DNA of 64,000 nt from Chitinophaga sp. CB10 (GTDB lineage: Bacteria > Bacteroidota > Bacteroidia > Chitinophagales > Chitinophagaceae): positions 124,001 through 188,000 of the forward strand of contig MLAV02000002.1 in assembly GCA_001870995.2 (NCBI GenBank), given 5' to 3'. The notes under the pieces were generated by a model. It was not told the origin of the DNA. It made no database searches and was given only the letters and a program-made list of their open reading frames with translations. A program made the position numbers and the translations under genes. Shown piece by piece: positions 61,707 to 64,000 of the stretch (the stretch's first letter is position 1; each line of letters opens with the position of its first letter).

Positions 61707-63116
61707 TTAACAGTCAAATATTTTTCCTCTGTTGAGGATATTATTGGGATCAAATATCTGTTTTATTTGCCGCATAATATGCAGGGAGGTATTATCAAAC
61801 ACGATGTCCAAATAATTCTTCTGTACGAGGCCAATACCGTGTTCGCCGGAAATGGTTCCCTTCAAATCCTTCACCAGCCGGAATATTTCGCGGATGCCTT
61901 CCGTAAGCGTACCATTCCACTGTTCCTCTGTGAGGTTGCCGCGGATGATGTTCACATGCAGATTTCCGTCTCCGGCATGACCGTAGCATACGGAATGAAA
62001 TCCATACTTACGGCCTATTTCCTTGACGCCTTTCAGCAATACGGGCAGCTCGGCCCTTGGCACCACTGTATCTTCCTCCTTATAAACAGAATTCGCCTTT
62101 ACGGCCTCCGCTACGCGGCGGCGGAGTTTCCAGAGTTCTTCCTTCTGCGTGGAATCCTCTGCGAACAATATCTCGCCGATATCGTACCCTTCCACGATGC
62201 CGGCAATGCCTTCCATTTCCTGCATCAGTACTTCCGGGTAGTTTCCATCCACTTCAATCAGCAGATGCGCCTGGATATCGTCCTCAATTTTCACGGTAGA
62301 CGCATCTACAAAGCGCGTTACCCACAGCAGCGCATCGCGCTCCATGAACTCCATGGCGCTGGGAGTATAGCCCGCTCTGAAAATCGCGCTCACGGCGGCG
62401 CAGGCGCTTTCCGCAGAGCGGAACGGCACCAGCATCAGCAGGTCGTATTTAGGGAGCGGAATGAGGCGCAATACAATTTTGGTCACAATGCCGAGGGTGC
62501 CTTCGCTGCCAACCACCAGCTGGGTGAGGTTATAACCGGTGGAATTCTTCAGCACATTCGCCCCCGTCCAGATCACTTCCCCGGAGGGCAGCACCAGTTC
62601 CAGGTTCAGCACGTAATCCTTTACCACGCCGTACTTCACGGCTTTTGGGCCACCGGAGTTTTCGGCAATATTTCCCCCGATGAAGCAGGTACCCCTGCTG
62701 CTGGGGTCAGGCGGATAAAAGAGCCCTTTTTCCTTCACGGCATTCTGCAGCACTTCCGTGATCACGCCCGGTTCCGTGGTGACCTGCAGGTTTCTTTCAT
62801 CTATTTCTATAATCCTGTTAAATCTTTCCATGGAGAGGAGTACGCCGCCCAGCTGGGGCAGTGCGCCGCCACTCAGGCCGGTACCGCCGCCACGGGGAGT
62901 AACGGGCAGCAGTTCCCGTTGACAGAGCTGCATAATTTTGCTTACCTGTTCGGTGGTTTCCGGCTTCACCACTACTTCCGGGAGGAAGTGTAAATCTTCG
63001 GTTTCGTCCTGTGCATAGCGGTTCAGGCTCTCCTCATCCACCAGCACGTTCTTATCTCCTGCTATTTCCCGTAATGCCGCTATATGCGCGGCAGTTACCT
63101 TATTCAATGTGGTCAT
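61707..63116 (-). CDS. FAD-linked oxidase, GlcD / D-lactate dehydrogenase type
   Basis: 469 residues. FAD-binding PCMH-type domain (about 35-215): VVVKPETTEQVSKIMQLCQ, PVTPRGGGTGLSGGALPQLG, PPDPSSRGTCFIGGNIAENS, and LVVGSEGTLGIVTKI; then the C-terminal FAD-oxidase domain with CYGHAGDGNLHVNIIRG and GEHGIGLVQK, which holds the metal/substrate ligands. It oxidises a 2-hydroxy acid such as glycolate, D-lactate or D-2-hydroxyglutarate in the cytoplasm or at the membrane. A TACTTTTG box ends only 4 bases before the ATG at 63116, which would give an almost leaderless mRNA. The small barrel gene follows, 10 bases downstream. Confidence 0.93.
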   Translation of the reverse strand: MTTLNKVTAAHIAALREIAGDKNVLVDEESLNRYAQDETEDLHFLPEVVVKPETTEQVSKIMQLCQRELLPVTPRGGGTGLSGGALPQLGGVLLSMERFNRIIEIDERNLQVTTEPGVITEVLQNAVKEKGLFYPPDPSSRGTCFIGGNIAENSGGPKAVKYGVVKDYVLNLELVLPSGEVIWTGANVLKNSTGYNLTQLVVGSEGTLGIVTKIVLRLIPLPKYDLLMLVPFRSAESACAAVSAIFRAGYTPSAMEFMERDALLWVTRFVDASTVKIEDDIQAHLLIEVDGNYPEVLMQEMEGIAGIVEGYDIGEILFAEDSTQKEELWKLRRRVAEAVKANSVYKEEDTVVPRAELPVLLKGVKEIGRKYGFHSVCYGHAGDGNLHVNIIRGNLTEEQWNGTLTEGIREIFRLVKDLKGTISGEHGIGLVQKNYLDIVFDNTSLHIMRQIKQIFDPNNILNRGKIFDC

Positions 63117-63120
63117 GTAA

Positions 63121-63128
63121 CAAAAGTA
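63121..63128 (-). promoter_or_regulatory. -7 box TACTTTTG directly at the GlcD-type gene start
   Basis: Reverse complement of 63121-63128 reads TACTTTTG, then TTAC and the ATG at 63116. Same 4-base spacing as in the purine permease gene. Confidence 0.5.
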
Positions 63129-63145
63129 ATCAATAAGCAGAAAAT

Positions 63146-64000
63146 TTAGAACGAAGGGCAGAAGGTAGACCGTACCGCATCGGTAAAGGCGCGGTTGCGG
63201 TATAAGCCGGTGTAGATGATGCCGATTTCATAAGCCCCTCTGCGACTGTTGGCAGCGGATAGCTGGGAGGTGGTTACATCGTAGCTGAACATGAGTTTGA
63301 CCGTACTTAACTGGTAGCCCACCATGAAAATGGCCGCATCGTTACCACGGTAGTAGATACCGCCGTAGGCCTGCTGGGAACCGTCGCCGGAAACGTTGTA
63401 CGCCGCATTCATCCCCACTGCATACTCCTGTGTGTTCGCCTGCTTGCTGAAGTACGCGCCGGGGTTGATGATCACCATGTCGCTCACCTTGATGCTGCCA
63501 TTCAGGAAGCCGATGTAGCGGCGCGGCACGGTGTTATCCGTATCATAAAACGTTTCCCGGGGTTTATTCACATGATGCACGGAGAAGCCCGCGTTGAGGT
63601 AAATATTATCCGTAGGGAAGTAGGCATAGTTCATACCTACCTGCAAATCAAAATAGTTGGTACTGGATGCGTTGATGGGTTCCGCGGTTGGCACCCGCGC
63701 ATCGAAGAACTTACCATTCCACTGGTCGCCGAATACGAGCTTGGTGATATCTACCCGCTTATTCGCCGTACCGGCATTGAAACCCAGGGACAATAAGCTG
63801 CTGTTGCCCAACAGCTGGTGATAGGCGATGGAGCCGTATGCTTTGGTGGAGGATAGGTTGCCGGCGCCGGCCACATCCCGGAGGATCACGCCGCCGAGTC
63901 CTACCCAGCCGTATTCCAGCCGGTCCCGGAACAATTGCCAGTCCCCAAAGACGGACATGGTTTTATAAGGCACCGGGATGGAAGTCCACTGATCGCGATA
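63146..64000 (-). CDS. PorP/SprF family type IX secretion membrane protein, N-terminally cut by window edge
   Basis: About 285 residues are visible; the frame runs off the right edge, and the apparent GTG at 63973 is an internal valine. Upstream of it the sequence reads YRDQWTSIP, then VPYKTMSVFGDW, which matches the PorP/SprF opening (compare YRNQWNQVTIPYQ in the protein at 47.3 kb). Later parts show ILRDVAGAGNLSSTKAYGSIA, FDLQVGMNYAYFPTDNIYLNAG, GFLNGSIKVSDMVIINPGAYFS and a C-terminal FCPSF. It is an outer-membrane barrel that should help a type B sorting-domain protein reach the surface; that partner would be encoded beyond the edge. The GlcD-type gene starts 29 bases downstream. Confidence 0.92.
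   Translation of the reverse strand, partial: YRDQWTSIPVPYKTMSVFGDWQLFRDRLEYGWVGLGGVILRDVAGAGNLSSTKAYGSIAYHQLLGNSSLLSLGFNAGTANKRVDITKLVFGDQWNGKFFDARVPTAEPINASSTNYFDLQVGMNYAYFPTDNIYLNAGFSVHHVNKPRETFYDTDNTVPRRYIGFLNGSIKVSDMVIINPGAYFSKQANTQEYAVGMNAAYNVSGDGSQQAYGGIYYRGNDAAIFMVGYQLSTVKLMFSYDVTTSQLSAANSRRGAYEIGIIYTGLYRNRAFTDAVRSTFCPSF

Noticed and set aside
61697..61753. N-terminal extension of the small outer-membrane barrel protein
   Set aside because: It would overlap the end of the GlcD-type gene and put 19 residues before a clean signal peptide; the ATG at 61696 is better.

Overview
The window looks like chromosome of a gliding-type Bacteroidota, most likely a Chitinophaga-like member of the Chitinophagaceae. 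This is inferred from gene content and signals; no search was run. The clues are two SusC/SusD pairs with an ECF sigma / FecR pair, PKD adhesins with gliding-type (type B) C-terminal sorting domains next to PorP/SprF proteins, a T9SS type A sorting domain, a ligase-associated DNA repair set, and promoters of the Bacteroidota form TAnnTTTG, usually without a Shine-Dalgarno sequence. Nearly all of the window is coding. I saw no tRNA, rRNA, CRISPR array or prophage.

Region 1 (1-13.6 kb) is a nutrient-uptake locus in two halves. The first is a SusC end, a short SusD, a phosphodiester glycosidase lipoprotein and a TIG/NHL lipoprotein, closed by a terminator. The second is an ECF sigma factor, a FecR anti-sigma factor, a full SusC, a SusD, an ADP-ribose/CDP-alcohol-type metallophosphoesterase and a GDPD/PLC-fold lipoprotein with a ricin-type lectin domain. 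No ordinary glycoside hydrolase is present. All three recognisable enzymes belong to families acting on phosphodiester or pyrophosphate bonds, which suggests a phosphodiester-containing polymer or head group as substrate.

Region 2 (13.7-28.5 kb) holds the ligase-associated repair genes in two blocks: exonuclease-ligase at 14.8-17.4 kb and helicase-PdeM at 23.4-26.5 kb, followed by a histone-deacetylase-fold protein. About 6 kb of unrelated genes lies between the blocks (MFS exporter, Lrp and AraC regulators, SnoaL-like protein, LD-carboxypeptidase, purine permease). A LolD-type ATPase and a DUF2795 protein follow.

Region 3 (28.7-37.9 kb) is mostly housekeeping: fabI, recN, a TPR protein, a zinc-ribbon coiled-coil protein with a Nif3-family protein, an M32 carboxypeptidase, and a TPMT-like methyltransferase with an exported rhodanese-thioredoxin fusion.

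Region 4 (38-48.9 kb) is a type IX secretion / adhesion module: two paralogous PKD-repeat proteins (1619 and 947 residues) with type B sorting domains, a PorP/SprF protein, and a tiny secreted protein that is little more than a type A sorting domain. An IS4-family element sits between the two adhesin genes.

Region 5 (49-64 kb) has grpE-dnaJ flanked by two 23S rRNA methyltransferase-like genes (RlmI-type and a stand-alone RlmK-type), a VWA-domain protein, an operon of O-methyltransferase, LysM glucosaminidase and hpt, a LOG-family protein, a two-gene phosphonate-type operon (FAD oxidoreductase and PhnX-like hydrolase), a GlcD-type dehydrogenase, a small outer-membrane barrel, and a second PorP/SprF protein cut by the window edge.
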